The notes beneath the pieces were generated by a model. That model searched no databases. It was not told the DNA's origin and was given only the letters and a program-made list of their open reading frames with translations. Shown here one piece after another: positions 43,101 to 50,802 of a DNA stretch of 64,000 nt. Position 1 is the stretch's first letter. Every line of letters starts with the position of its first letter. Location: the NCBI RefSeq assembly GCF_016097555.1, contig NC_054702.1, positions 64,091,682 to 64,155,681 on the forward strand, given 5' to 3'. This DNA is from Gigantopelta aegis. Its lineage: Eukaryota; Mollusca; Gastropoda; Neomphalida; Peltospiridae. The position numbers were made by a program, and so were the translations under genes.

Positions 43101-45428
43101 TCAAAATATCTAAATATGGTTGCCTGAATATCTGGCTTGTTGCACAAAAGTAGTGTGAGTCAGTGGGGGGTGGGTGGGGGAGGGTAGTAGGCGTGGCTTA
43201 ATTTTTTTCAGTTCATCGAGATATGAACGAAAAAAAGTAAGCATCTCTGGACGCTTTCCAGACGGTTCGTCCACTGGACAATTCGTCCACTCACCTCGGA
43301 CAATTTGTCCACTCGACTGCATTTTTTTCAAACATATTAATAGTTATTTCTTTGACATTGTAATCGTTTCTTAACATTATTTTGTGGTATACTATAACCA
43401 AAAAAGTAAAATAAAGTTAGAATTCAACATTACTATCCAGTTTTTATTAACTGTTTGTATTCATTATCATGCGGATGATTCGTCCACGGACGATTCGTCC
43501 ACTCGCTCGTACACGATATGGTAAATAGGTAATGCAAGCCTCCGCGTCGGAAGACTTTATTACCCCTCCGTCCATACACCCCTGAGCATGCTGTAACCTC
43601 ACCGTGGTGCATGGGTGTAACATTCTCTTTGAGAATGGCCAGTACAGCACACATTGAAATTTTGAGTAAAAGTCAGTATCTAATTGTGATATTTGTATTT
43701 TTGCACAATTCTTTACAGTGTTTTTATTTAAATCTTGAATTTTTATATTGATGTTGATCATCACCTTATTTGTTTACATTGCCATAGTTTGACACCCAAT
43801 AGCCGATGTATTTTTCGTGCTGGGGTGTCGTTAAACATTCATTCATTCATTCCGTCCATACAGGTAGTTAGCGGTGCCGCTTTGAAATAAGGTGTGTTGT
43901 TTTAGACGCTACTGGATCCAACTTGGTGAAACAAGCGTAAGCAGTAATGAGCCTGCTTTGCTAATTACTTCACGATATCACAATAGAGTACACCTGTACA
44001 CTTAATAGGTAAAGCAAACAGAAACCAAACAAGTTGAAAGGGAAGGGCTAAAGATTATCTTTACTGGGCATATTGTACTAAAAACATCCTACGACATGTA
44101 GCGTGAAAGGCGTACATTATAGAAACAAATAATAACCAAATAAATAGAAACACCAAATGTCTGCAGAGCATTGTTACAAAAACATCTACCAAGCGTAATC
44201 TAATGCAATATCATTTATTTTCACCTTTGTAAATTTATGACACAGCAAAAAAAAATACTGGGGGTAAAAAATATCTAATAATTTATTTAGCCCCCATGTA
44301 CATGTAGTACACATTATTTAGGCCGTGGACGAAATGTCCTGGGGAAATAAAAACCCAGTGGACGAATCGTCCGGAACTGATTTTGTGTAGTGGACAAATT
44401 GTCTCGAGTTCCTCAGTGGACGAATTTTCAGTGGACGAATCATCCGTGGACGAATTGTCCAGTGGACGAATCGACAGCATCCCCTCTGGACTAATCAGAT
44501 TGCAGGTAAAGTGTATAGACCCAAAGACAATTTAATTATTACCAAATATTAGGTAATTTTCTGTCTTTGGATATTAATGCCTTATCAGCTGTTTACTTTC
44601 TGTCAACTGAAGCTAGCCGAAATCAACATACCGTACTCAGCGTTTGAACCTCAGCTGGATATGTAGTATATTTAATAAGAAACCACAGCACATCAGTAGT
44701 AGTATGCAGTGTGACTGTTCATAAATTAATTATTAATGTGAATACATAGTCAATATATTATCTAAGGCCTGTACGTATTTCGTGTATACTATATGGCTTG
44801 GGTAAATGGTGGAAATTTAACAAAATTATAATATTATTTTTATCTGTAAATATAAATATAGATCACAATGTTTGACATAAAAATCAATGGATATAAGATG
44901 ATCAATGAATAAATGTACTTTATATAACAAAATAATAATTAGTACGAATCGAAACATGGGGTGAAAGACTCGGGTTAGAGGTACGAATTGACCCTGCTCA
45001 AAACGACTTGGGTTAACTAATAATATGGGCGAAACGATCTGTTACCACGTTCAACCCCTCCCCACCCACCTGTTTTTTATTCTGAAGCATGTCTAAGGAT
45101 GGGGGTGGGGGATGGGGGAAAGATCGCGGTCGCTCGCTAAACCAGATTCTGAGATAAATGTGATATGATTGAACCAGATGGTACCAGTCCGAGTCAAACG
45201 GTTCACTAGCGCTCGGCATCCTGAACACGTTTTCCCCAACTGGTAACAGAAACACGTTCAGCTTACATTGTGACGACATTATAATAAATGTAAATTTGAT
45301 TTACTTAAACAATCAGTACATTTTACCTGATTGTTTTGATTAGTTCCATTCTGAACTTGGTTGTTTTGTTCATCGTTATTTACCACGAGTTCTGAATTTG
45401 TTGAGACCGTCACATTGTCTTCTGCCAT
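22095..45428 (-). CDS. CLPTM1: CLPTM1 (cleft lip and palate transmembrane protein 1), complete 14-exon gene
   Basis: Fourteen minus-strand exons join without a frame break into 1902 nt (633 codons plus stop); the human protein has 669 residues. CLPTM1 is a multi-pass ER membrane protein; the vertebrate protein limits forward traffic of GABA-A receptors, and its paralogue CLPTM1L scrambles a GPI precursor (family knowledge). Visible are a short variable N-terminus, a first membrane segment (WGIIKTLGVRMFFIYIIASL), a large lumenal domain with YGDWNSGPNGDG, SHWHPNLTLNLLDDHSPW and RWQLYAAQ, then membrane segments in exons 9, 10, 12, 13 and 14, and an acidic/basic tail ending KKED. Exons 13-14 (TPQLFINYKLKSVAHLPWRM, RIGCLRD, RVDPKRVNEFG) are nearly the same as in vertebrates, which favours CLPTM1 over CLPTM1L. 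The start at 45428 has a favourable context. Introns 10 and 11 contain copies of the preceding splice junction. Confidence 0.95.
22528..22675. repeat. Imperfect palindromic (foldback) element in CLPTM1 intron 13
   Basis: AACAGTCACAAATT and TATAAAA on the left pair with TTTTATA and AAATTTGTGACTGTT on the right, and the outer TATAAGAATT pairs with AATTCTTATA. About 148 bp in all; it could form a long stem in the pre-mRNA. Confidence 0.75.
22885..23579. mobile_element. Pogo/Tigger-like non-autonomous element
   Basis: Ends CAGTCAGACCATTGTTAC and (reversed) CAATCGGACCTTGTTACA, both next to TA, with GATATAACGACAAAG near the right end. This is the pattern of pogo-like Tc1/mariner MITEs. A SINE fragment sits inside at 23346-23508. 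Confidence 0.75.
23346..23508 (+). mobile_element. SINE fragment nested in the pogo-like element
   Basis: Body sequence ACCATTGGGCTATTTCTCAT, GACTGGTATATTAAATG and GGATGGTGCATATAAATGA with a short tail; the head lacks the A box. Confidence 0.8.
23936..24103 (-). CDS. CLPTM1: CLPTM1 exon 13
   Basis: Two bases, 55 codons and one base. It encodes FIMMTPQLFINYKLKSVAHL, PWRMLTYKALNTFIDDIFAF and VIKMPTLYRIGCLRD, the most conserved part of the family. The donor is GTAGGT. Confidence 0.97.
24552..24920 (-). mobile_element. tRNA-headed SINE, head type 3 with the TTAAATAAAACA tail
   Basis: A reversed copy in CLPTM1 intron 12. Head (right) with GGGATCCGAACCCAGTACCT; body with GATCCATAACTGG reversed, TTGCACCAACC, and TTTTATTTGCGCTTCCC; tail with GAAATGTTTTATTTAATGAT. 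Confidence 0.87.
25133..26727 (+). mobile_element. Tc1/mariner-like DNA transposon
   Basis: About 1.6 kb bounded by 24-bp perfect terminal inverted repeats (CTACTCAAAAGAATTTAAGG then GTCA), flanked by TA on both sides and sitting in a TA microsatellite. It carries one transposase frame. The element lies antisense in CLPTM1 intron 12, 62 bases from the exon 12 donor. TA target, single-frame transposase and length all fit the Tc1/mariner superfamily. Confidence 0.95.
25494..26516 (+). pseudogene. Tc1-like transposase, interrupted by one in-frame stop
   Basis: The frame from 25494 (or the ATG at 25458) to 26516 is open except for TGA at 25851-25853. N-terminal helix-turn-helix DNA-binding region: LTIEDRGRAIAWLQDG, ALRLGVSQSVVGRLWQRY and the basic PRSGRPRST. 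C-terminal DDE catalytic core: FTDESRF (first Asp), VLQDDNARPH (second Asp) and SPDLAPIENTWDELGRRVR (Glu about 34 residues on). All three catalytic acids are present. The stop stands where related proteins usually have Arg, so a CGA to TGA change (CpG decay) is the simplest explanation. No frameshift is visible, which suggests a recent loss. Confidence 0.93.
26791..26926 (-). CDS. CLPTM1: CLPTM1 exon 12 (membrane segments)
   Basis: 45 codons plus one base. It encodes LAFKYLSWLLFPLLVSYSVY, SLLYNEHRGWYSF and ILSMMYGFLLTF, two hydrophobic stretches. The donor GTATGT lies 62 bases from the end of a Tc1-like transposon. Confidence 0.95.
27059..27268 (+). mobile_element. SINE, left arm of an inverted pair in CLPTM1 intron 11
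   Basis: A box TAGCCCAGTGGTAACGCC, body GGGCTATTTCTTGTTCCAAC and a tail with CCGTATGTCCGACGCCATAT. It lies next to a reversed copy. Confidence 0.82.
27296..27490 (-). mobile_element. SINE, right arm of an inverted pair in CLPTM1 intron 11
   Basis: Reversed body and head: AGGGATCTTTTATATGCACC, TTGATATACCAGTCG, GAGGATCAATCC and CTACCACTGGGCTACA. The head faces away from the left copy. Confidence 0.85.
27533..27830 (-). repeat. 37-38 bp tandem repeat spanning the exon 11 splice donor of CLPTM1
   Basis: Read on the minus strand, units consist of ACAATCACAAACTAAGCAGT, ATGACTTG and GTAAGTGTAC. The first unit is the real exon end. Spacing from donor to donor is 37, 38, 38 and 55 bases (the last contains an extra 17-base slip). 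Confidence 0.92.
27784..27879 (-). CDS. CLPTM1: CLPTM1 exon 11
   Basis: 32 codons in phase 0. It encodes IDMENKWFGILPRLRIEDKS, then SYTQSQTKQYDL (human AGIFPRLSFKDKSTYIESST). The donor is GTAAGT. The 3' end of the exon is the first unit of a tandem array that runs into the intron. Confidence 0.93.
28200..28275. repeat. CTAGCC/GGCTAGTG inverted fragment
   Basis: Short inverted motifs (CACTAGCCACAGGGCTAGTG) related to the CTAGTG-rich MITEs. A similar fragment stands at 29262-29345 with AGCCCTGTGGGCTAGTGG. Both are in CLPTM1 intron 10. Confidence 0.55.
30075..30492 (-). repeat. 151-156 bp tandem repeat spanning the exon 10 splice donor of CLPTM1
   Basis: The last 39 exonic bases (ATTGAAATATGGAAGATCAA and on to GATGTTAAG) recur at about 30302 and 30151 in the intron, with the intron sequence between them also repeated (GCAATTTGAGTTATG, AATACTGCCAATAGT). 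The intronic copies have lost the exact donor. Confidence 0.88.
30453..30643 (-). CDS. CLPTM1: CLPTM1 exon 10 (membrane segments)
   Basis: Two bases plus 63 codons. It encodes IQFWKSRKSLEGLSVRSIFF, a hydrophobic FQSLIVVLYVL, LDNETNTVV and FIGLLIEIWKIKKVVDVK. The last 39 nt, with the donor, recur twice in the following intron (see findings). Confidence 0.96.
31732..31825 (-). CDS. CLPTM1: CLPTM1 exon 9 (membrane segment)
   Basis: 31 codons plus one base. It encodes ETNPYLLALTIVVSIAHSIF, then EFLAFKN, almost identical to the human membrane segment LLALTIIVSIVHSVF. Confidence 0.96.
32253..32394 (-). CDS. CLPTM1: CLPTM1 exon 8
   Basis: One base plus 47 codons. It encodes YSPISLFRWQLYAAQ, the WYSFLGSDMEES segment and an acidic DDDQDALK end, matching human SLWRWQLYAAQ and QSDEEQDSVK. 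The donor is GTAAAG. Confidence 0.95.
32987..33089 (-). CDS. CLPTM1: CLPTM1 exon 7
   Basis: Two bases, 33 codons and two bases. It encodes LNKYYPVIFFNEYWNLNTEF, then TPVND, like human GDYYPIIYFNDYWNLQKDYY. The donor is GTAAGT. Confidence 0.93.
33946..34063 (-). CDS. CLPTM1: CLPTM1 exon 6
   Basis: 39 codons plus one base. It encodes SYEILSHWHPNLTLNLLDDH, then SPWIQGSIPQPLDE, a strongly conserved block. The acceptor is TTTTTTAG and the donor GTATGT. Confidence 0.93.
34085..34150 (-). mobile_element. SINE tail fragment (third tail type)
   Basis: GAATGAATGAATGTTTAATG, CAGCACGAAAAATACATCGC and TTGGGTGTCAAA, the reverse of the tail at about 43777-43850 and similar to 46838-46880. In CLPTM1 intron 5. 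Confidence 0.7.
34450..34535 (-). CDS. CLPTM1: CLPTM1 exon 5
   Basis: Two bases plus 28 codons, ending in phase 0. It encodes LNRYKKRHFHNTVNLLTGQT and VHPDLIK, equal to human INKYKRRRFQKTKNLLTGET. The donor is GTTTGC. Confidence 0.92.
35838..36062 (+). repeat. Dispersed repeat shared with MEN1 intron 3
   Basis: GAGATAATCATTTGAGGGCA, CCTACTAGGTGGTTATGGC, TTTAAAATCTTTTAAAATTG and AAGCAGTTCTCTTA also occur in order at about 56860-57065. Two diverged copies in introns of two different genes; the family is unknown to me. Confidence 0.7.
36222..36335 (-). CDS. CLPTM1: CLPTM1 exon 4
   Basis: Two bases, 37 codons and one base. It encodes QNNGSLYIHVYFVKSGKSPD, then KTTTYRSK. The acceptor is the second AG of TAGGCAG; using the first AG would hit a stop after three codons, which fixes the boundary. 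The donor is GTGAGT. Confidence 0.9.
36545..36927. mobile_element. AGGGACATTCC-ended MITE in CLPTM1 intron 3
   Basis: Perfect inverted ends AGGGACATTCCTGAGTTTGC (20 bp) around 383 bp, with TTCA directly on both sides. Probably a cousin of the TTAA-flanked element at 50432. Confidence 0.88.
37161..37486 (+). mobile_element. CTAGTG-rich MITE, copy 4
   Basis: Same interior as copies 1 to 3 (ATGGCTAGTGATATTCAATG, CTGGGCTAGTAAATAATTAC), ending TATAGAAGCTCTG. The left end is truncated. It stops about 25 bases from the exon 3 donor of CLPTM1. Confidence 0.8.
37512..37674 (-). CDS. CLPTM1: CLPTM1 exon 3
   Basis: 54 codons plus one base. It encodes DMYVYITEQEEFTDF, LFWQKKGLTYGDWNSG and FGQIHASEA, a conserved lumenal part of the family (human LHVYISEHEHFTDF). 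The donor is GTATAC. Confidence 0.93.
37718..37891. mobile_element. Pogo/Tigger-like MITE in CLPTM1 intron 2
   Basis: TA-flanked ends CAACAAAACCTCTCAAACCC and (reversed) CAGTGAAACTCCCATAAACT, with GGACC/GGACACC motifs just inside. 174 bp, non-coding. Confidence 0.75.
38252..38434 (-). CDS. CLPTM1: CLPTM1 exon 2 (first membrane segment)
   Basis: 61 codons, phase 0 to 0, between TTTTCAG and GTAATT. It reads EVPPAQGTNVWGIIKTLGVR and continues through the hydrophobic MFFIYIIASLFRR. A Gly/Pro-rich stretch follows, then STNVFHANMKM, matching the human ASRNLFPKDTLM region. Confidence 0.93.
38435..42477. other. CLPTM1 intron 1, left part
   Basis: No gene recognised. Degenerate motifs (GGCGAGTGAAAAC at 39360-39440; GCATACCCTG near 40724) suggest pieces of an old CAGGG-ended element. 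An open frame at 40028-40336 has no recognisable similarity. Confidence 0.45.
42478..42586. repeat. Long hairpin in CLPTM1 intron 1
   Basis: Arms of about 32 bases (TTGACCACAATTATTTTTTG, GTTCATGCAAGT and its near-exact reverse) around a 44-base loop. Probably a small foldback element. Confidence 0.85.
43560..43760 (-). repeat. Dispersed repeat with a conserved reading frame
   Basis: Reverse copy of 215-388. Both contain CATTCTCTTTGAGAATGGCC (or its reverse) and translate to a shared string with VLYWPFSKRMLHPCTTVRLQ. The family is unknown to me. Confidence 0.75.
43777..43850 (+). mobile_element. SINE tail fragment (third tail type)
   Basis: TTGACACCCAATAGCCGATG, TATTTTTCGTGCTGGGGTGT and CGTTAAACATTCATTCATTC. 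No head is attached. Confidence 0.72.
45327..45428 (-). CDS. CLPTM1: CLPTM1 exon 1 (start)
   Basis: 34 codons, phase 0 at the end, donor GTAAAA. It encodes the poorly conserved Asn/Gln-rich N-terminus MAEDNVTVSTNSELVV to NQNNQ. An in-frame ATG lies upstream at 45497, but the start at 45428 has the better context (G at +4) and gives the usual family N-terminal length. Confidence 0.8.
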
Positions 45429-45763
45429 TTTGTTTTTTCCTTGTAGACGGAAGTGCGCAATCACACTTCCGACATAGATTACCAGTGTCAGAGCCACCGG
45501 AGCATTTATTTAGAAAAGCACCTGCTTGACTCCTCCCGCCATGGAACCGTGGACTGGCGATGCCAGAACATGGATCCATGGTGGGCGTGCCTGAACCTTT
45601 TTGGATAGGGGCACGAGAAAACAGTTCTACTCCACTCCTGCTTGACTAGCGATAGGTCATTGCTCATCACTCATCAGTGACCCACTGGCATATTCAAATA
45701 ATTTGATATTAAAGCGTGCATATTGTTACAATCGTGCACATCAAAGAACATAATTCGTGATAG

Positions 45764-45871
45764 ACGTAGCCCAGTGGTAAAAGCGTTCGATTGATGCGCT
45801 GTCGGTTTGGGATCGATTCTCGTTGGTGGGTTCATTGGGCTATTTCTCGTTCCAGCCATATGGTTTCCATA
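45764..45871 (+). mobile_element. Truncated SINE head, type 1
   Basis: A box TAGCCCAGTGG, B box GGGATCGATTCTC and GGGCTATTTCTCGTTCCAGC. It is cut off where the foldback element begins. Confidence 0.85.
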
Positions 45872-46265
45872 TGTACCGCCTATAGGAGGACTGCCACTAT
45901 TTTATTTTATTTTTATTTATTTATTTTTAATAACTCCATTACCTCCTTTCTCATTTTATAAATTATTTTTTGGCCCTGGTTAGTTCGATTTTGTGCTCAC
46001 AACGAACGTGCTTGTAAAATAAGGCTAAGCACCATTATTTTATAAAATGACCACACGACCATCACATACTAGGCCTATAGCTTTCTACCATTAGAACAGT
46101 ACAGCACGAAGAAGTTTGTTTTGTTTAACGACACCACCAGAGCACATTGATTAATTAATCATCGGCTACTGGATGTCAAACATTTGATAATTCTGACTCG
46201 GAGTTATTAAAAATAAATAAATAAAAATAAAATAAAATAGTGGCAGTCCTCCCATAGGCGGTACA
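45872..46265. mobile_element. Foldback element with 66-bp inverted repeats
   Basis: Arms 45872-45937 and 46200-46265 are identical apart from one base and begin TGTACCGCCTATAGGAGGAC. A reversed SINE tail (TTTGTTTTGTTTAACGACAC) fills 46110-46195. No clear target duplication was seen. Confidence 0.9.
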
Positions 46266-46388
46266 AGAAGGATTAAATAGTATTGTGTCGTGCTTGCATC
46301 GGTCATACATGCATTTATTCTGAAGAAGGATCCTCCACCTCAGTGTGAGCAGTCAATGAACTCAGACGGTACGCCACATTTCGGTGGA

Positions 46389-46648
46389 AAGAAAGAAATG
46401 TTTTATTTAACGACGCACTCACATTTTATTTACGGTTATATGGCGTCAGACATATGGTTATGGACCACACAGATTTTGAGAGGAAACCCGCTGTCGCCAC
46501 TTCATGGGCTACTCTTTCCGATTAGCAGCAAGGGATCTTTTATTTGCGCTTCCCACATGCAGGATAGCACAAACCATGACCTTTGCTGAACCAGTTATGG
46601 ATCACTGGTCGGTGCAAGTGGTTTATACTTACCCATTGAGCCTTGCGG
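46389..46648 (-). mobile_element. 5'-truncated SINE, head type 3, with perfect 12-bp target duplication
   Basis: A reversed copy from GAAATGTTTTATTTAACGAC to CATTGAGCCTTGCGG. CATTTCGGTGGA occurs directly on both sides (46377-46388 and 46649-46660), the hallmark of LINE-driven insertion. The tRNA-like head is missing, as expected for 5' truncation. Confidence 0.95.
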
Positions 46649-46837
46649 CATTTCGGTGGAGTGCAATCCTCTGAAGAAAAAAAACCCACCTAGAAAATAT
46701 ATATTTGGTAGAAGAAATGTGATGGAATCATTTCGATTCCATCCTGAACTTTTGTTGCAATTTCTTCGTAAGGCTAATACTGAATTTTATTTTAAATTTT
46801 AATTTTATCTATCTTTGATATTCATTTACCGTAATTT

Positions 46838-46885
46838 GACACAATAGCCGGTGTATTGTTCGTGCTAGGGTGTCGTTAATTCAAT
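46838..46885 (+). mobile_element. SINE tail fragment (third tail type)
   Basis: TTTGACACAATAGCCGGTGT and ATTGTTCGTGCTAGGGTGTC, related to 43777-43850. Confidence 0.6.
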
Positions 46886-46924
46886 ACACCTAAGCTATCA
46901 GCTGTCTGTTAGTTGTTAATGGTT

Positions 46925-47040
46925 AGGGAGAGAGAAGTCGGCGTAGTGGCCTTACACATACCGACTGAAGTTGACACGCGAACCCAGTACCTACCAGCCT
47001 TATTTCCGATGGCTTAACCACTACACCAATCAGACCGTTT
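46925..47040 (-). mobile_element. tRNA-derived SINE head, another variant
   Basis: Read on the minus strand: TGTAGTGGTTAAGCCATCGG, GGTAGGTACTGGGTTCGCG. A-box and B-box-like blocks are visible, with no attached tail. Confidence 0.65.
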
Positions 47041-47713
47041 TTTGTAAACTGACTGGAACTGTGACTGTTGCGGTCAACTTTACTGTTGGAATAGTATTGT
47101 GATATTTAAAATTCTACTGTGATAGTATTGCAATAGTCATACATGTATTAAAGTTACATTCTCTGGTTACCATATTATAACATTATGTACAAATGTGAAA
47201 TACAAGCTCAAATGCACTTTTAAAAAAGTCGTGTGTGTTCGCTATGAACGGATATCGTCAAACGTATACGCTTGATTCGTCGCCTGTGCTGCCATAGCTC
47301 GGCAAAGCACAAACGACAGCCTGTTGTCAGTTTCAGTTAACACGTGCGTTTGCCGATTTCAAATTGTAGGGTTCGTCTCAAAAAATTAAAAGAGAAATCT
47401 TGCGCTGTGCTAAGAACGTTCTGTTGAGGATACGGTACTAGAGTCTTTAGTTAAAACCGGTTTGATCTTGACAACGTATTATCGACAGTCGTACCTTCCT
47501 ATTTCAGAATTGATATTTTATAAAGTGTTAGTAGAACTTTCAAAGTTTAGTTTGTATACTAGTAACACATTAATCATGTATATATTTTTAAAATAAAATA
47601 TACTAAAGTAGACAATGAACGTTTTCACTTCTTAATTTTACGTGTTAAAATCGACAAATTCAAATAAATATTTCGTTTGGAAAGGTTAAAGTTGGGGGGG
47701 GGGGGGGGGGGGG

Positions 47714-48158
47714 TTTAACGACATCAAAGATAAAGCATATTGATTTAATAATCATACGACCGTAAATAAAATGTGTTGAGTGCGTCGTTAAATAAAACAT
47801 ATCCTATCCTTCCTTCCATCTGCTGTTGGATGTCTAACATTTGGTAATTTTGACATATAATCTTAGAGATGTGCAGGGGGAGGGTATTGGAGGTCGAAAC
47901 CCTTACTTGCCCAAGCTTAAAAAAAATTGAAAAACTATTTTTTGGGGGAGCATGGCCCCATATAAACTTCGCTTAACACAGTCTATAACCCCAACCCCGC
48001 TAAAATCACTGCACACGTGCCTTGGAAACCCGCTACATTTTTTTTTTTTAGCGAGGGATTGTTTATATGTACCATCCAACAGACAGGATATCACATACCA
48101 TGGTCTTTTTGTATACCCACCGATGGGGATCGATCCTAGACTGACCGCGCATTTAAAA
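47714..48158. mobile_element. SINE fragments, tail (+) at 47714-47812 and head (-) at 48051-48158
   Basis: The tail fragment has GTGTTGAGTGCGTCGTTAAA. The reversed head has GGGGATCGATCCTAGACTGA and GGATATCACATACCATGG. A poly-G tract precedes the first at 47694-47713. Confidence 0.75.
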
Positions 48159-48199
48159 CCCCCCACCTTTTTAGGTCTAAGTAATGAATAAAAATAACA

Positions 48200-49830
48200 T
48201 ATAGTCTTGAAAAATGTTACGTAAATCGAACACAGTACCCTCTTCCTCTACCCCTAGAGCGTTACGTAATTAGTAACACCCCCTTACAGCTGGCCACTGT
48301 CAAAATTTCAAGGCAAATCCCCCACTCACCAACCCCTGGAAAGGCGTTGTACCACACCTCTATGGATATAAATATGTTTTGGAGATATGAAACGACCCCT
48401 CAATCAAGACAGTTAAATTTGTTCAAAAATTGCGAAATCTCACGTGATCTCTTGTTGGGGAATTCTATACTTGTGATAAGCCAATGAAAACCGAGATCGG
48501 TACGAGCCCGTCAAAAGTGTTCCACTTTCAAAATCATGGCTTTGTTTTTGACCTGGATAAGCCAGCGTAGTGAAACCAATGCGGAGTGCGGCGTCATATA
48601 TGCACCAAACGTAATAGGATTTTCTGTTCTATATGCTTAAATAATAAAAATATTCCAGGGAATGTAGTTTTAATTAACCATTCCAGCATACATTGTGGTA
48701 CTCGATTTTTAAAAGTGTTTTTTCTTTCGTTTAATTTTTAATTCGGCTATGTCCACGAACAAATAACTTAAAGTTCGAAAGTAAATCTATAATTTCCACG
48801 AACTATAACAATATAATCTTGGGTAATAGCTTGCCACACTTTAATTTGAAATTGCTCACGGTCTTCGAGATTGACAAGAAATGGCAAAGATCCCTTGAAG
48901 AAAATACGTATGGCGCATGTTGGAACAATTCAACATAGTCGAGCACTGTTGTGTCGATCATGCTTGAGTCCATGTATGGCTCGCGTCAATATTACCGGCC
49001 GGTCCCGACCAAAACGTACATTAACTATCATATTTATATCTCGGTTGAGTCGATATTAATTAGGTTTGTGCTAATATATTCATGGGTCCCAGCTTAGACT
49101 TTTATTTGGAAAAATGTCTCTGTGTCGATATTAACCCCAAATGTGTAATACCGCGTTACCCAACCCTATATTTGATAAAAGTAAGAGAACTGAGAAAAAC
49201 ATAACTTAGATAATTAAATATTTTTGTAGCACAAAAGCACCAGGAATTATGAACAAATGTTTGATTTAATAAGGTGAAAAATCTAAAATCAAGGCCTAAA
49301 TCAAAATACCAGTAACCCAAAACTAATTTCATTCAATAATTTATAGCAATCAGTCGATTGATAAATTAAGACTTGGTGTAAAACATGTTTTTTTCAGGCT
49401 GAAATTACACTTATGGTTTATTTTACAAAATTATCCTTCTTTATTACTAAATTTGCAAATAACACGTCAACACTGTAACGCCGACCAACAAACACAGCCT
49501 ATGATGTATAATGATAAACCAAAACATGTTACACGATTCCTTCCAAGTAGAGAAAACCACAATTTAAAAAAATGATATTAACAAAAAATGCCATCAGTTT
49601 CAGTTTTCTACAAATGATCGGACAAAAAAAAGAAAAAAGGAATGGGTTACTGTGTATGTTTATTCTCTGTCAACACCGTAACGGGCATAATTAATATATT
49701 GATGTATTAAACGATTAGGATTAATTCAGATATCATCATAAATGGATGCTTCGAAGATAGCTAATCAAGAATAATTAAATAAAAATGTGGATTTGTTTTT
49801 GTTCAGTTTTGTTAACACCGTACACGGCTA
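48200..49830. other. Intergenic sequence, no feature recognised
   Basis: AT-rich sequence. Phrases such as CAACACCGTAAC recur loosely between 49460 and 51110 and may be remnants of a repeat. Confidence 0.4.
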
Positions 49831-49833
49831 TAT

Positions 49834-50157
49834 GGCGGGACGTAGCCCAGTGGTAAAGTGTTCGCTTGATGCGCGGTCGGTCTGGGATCGATCCCCGTCG
49901 GTGACCCATTGGGTTATTTCTCGTTCCAGCCAGTGCTCCACAACTGGTGTAACAAAGGCCGTGGTATGTACTATCCTGTCTGTGGGATGGTGCATATAAA
50001 AGATCCCTTGCTGCTAATCGAAAAGAGTAGCCCATGAAGTGGCGACAGCGGGTTTCCTCTCTTAATATCTGTGTGGTTCTTAACCATATGTCTGACGCCA
50101 TATAATCGTAAATAAAATGTGTTGAGTGCGTCGTTAAATAAAACATTTCCTTCCTTT
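49834..50157 (+). mobile_element. Full-length tRNA-headed SINE, head type 1 with the TTAAATAAAACA tail
   Basis: The best-preserved copy in the window. A box TAGCCCAGTGGTAAAG, B box GGGATCGATCCCC, body GGGATGGTGCATATAAAAGA and TAGCCCATGAAGTGGCGACA, tail GTGTTGAGTGCGTCGTTAAA and TTCCTTCC. TATGGC on both sides may be the target duplication. Confidence 0.93.
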
Positions 50158-50431
50158 ATGGCTTTACGATTTTGATCAAGTGTCTAAAAGTGTCAGGTGA
50201 TATAAAAGAGCTTTAAAATGTATTGATGTGTCGCTATTGTTTTAGCCATTGCAGTTGTGTGAACGTGTAATTGTGTCCAACATTCTATTTCCGTGGCAAC
50301 TGGAAGCTTTCTCGGTGTTCTTTGTTAAAACAAATGAAACGTGTTCATGCTATTTTGCTCTTTTGGTGGATTACTCAAATATATGAATCAGTAAATGTTT
50401 ACCACATATAAATATTTAGATTTTTTATTAA

Positions 50432-50802
50432 AGGGACAGACCCTAGTTTCAACCCGTGAAAATTAACACTAATTTTGGTTAATCTACAAACCCGTAACAC
50501 ATTTGGATAAAGTTACAATTGAGTGTAACATGAGTCTGTGACTTTGAAATAATGAAATACCCTCTAAAAATAGACTAAAACTAGACTCCAAAACTGTTAC
50601 TTCTCAGACGCACATGCGTTTTTAAAAATATGAGAAATGCATTTCGTGATATTAAAAATACCAGGATGACCAAAAGCTCTTCATTGTACGGAAATTGATA
50701 ATCCAAACCATAAAATCTAAGTAAAATATGATTTCAGTTATCAAAAATGGCTATAATAGTAAAAAAATATGCCTTAGTGTTTAAAAACTAGGGTATGTCC
50801 CT
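50432..50802. mobile_element. TTAA-flanked MITE
   Basis: Ends AGGGACAGACCCTAGTTT and (reversed) AGGGACATACCCTAGTTT match at 17 of 18 bases, and TTAA stands on both sides. 371 bp, non-coding. TTAA targets are typical of piggyBac and Kolobok elements; the superfamily is not settled. Confidence 0.88.

Larger units (their letters stand above)
43262..44475. repeat. Clusters of a GGACGAAT-GTCC palindrome
   Basis: Three clusters (43262-43320, 43472-43505, 44321-44475) of a 13-base palindrome such as GGACGAATCGTCC, usually spaced by AGT. The left cluster is arranged as the reverse of the right one, suggesting the two ends of an element with subterminal repeats. Confidence 0.75.

Noticed and set aside
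49840..49910. Possible functional tRNA gene in the best-preserved SINE head
   Set aside because: A and B boxes are present but the cloverleaf stems do not pair and the SINE body follows directly.
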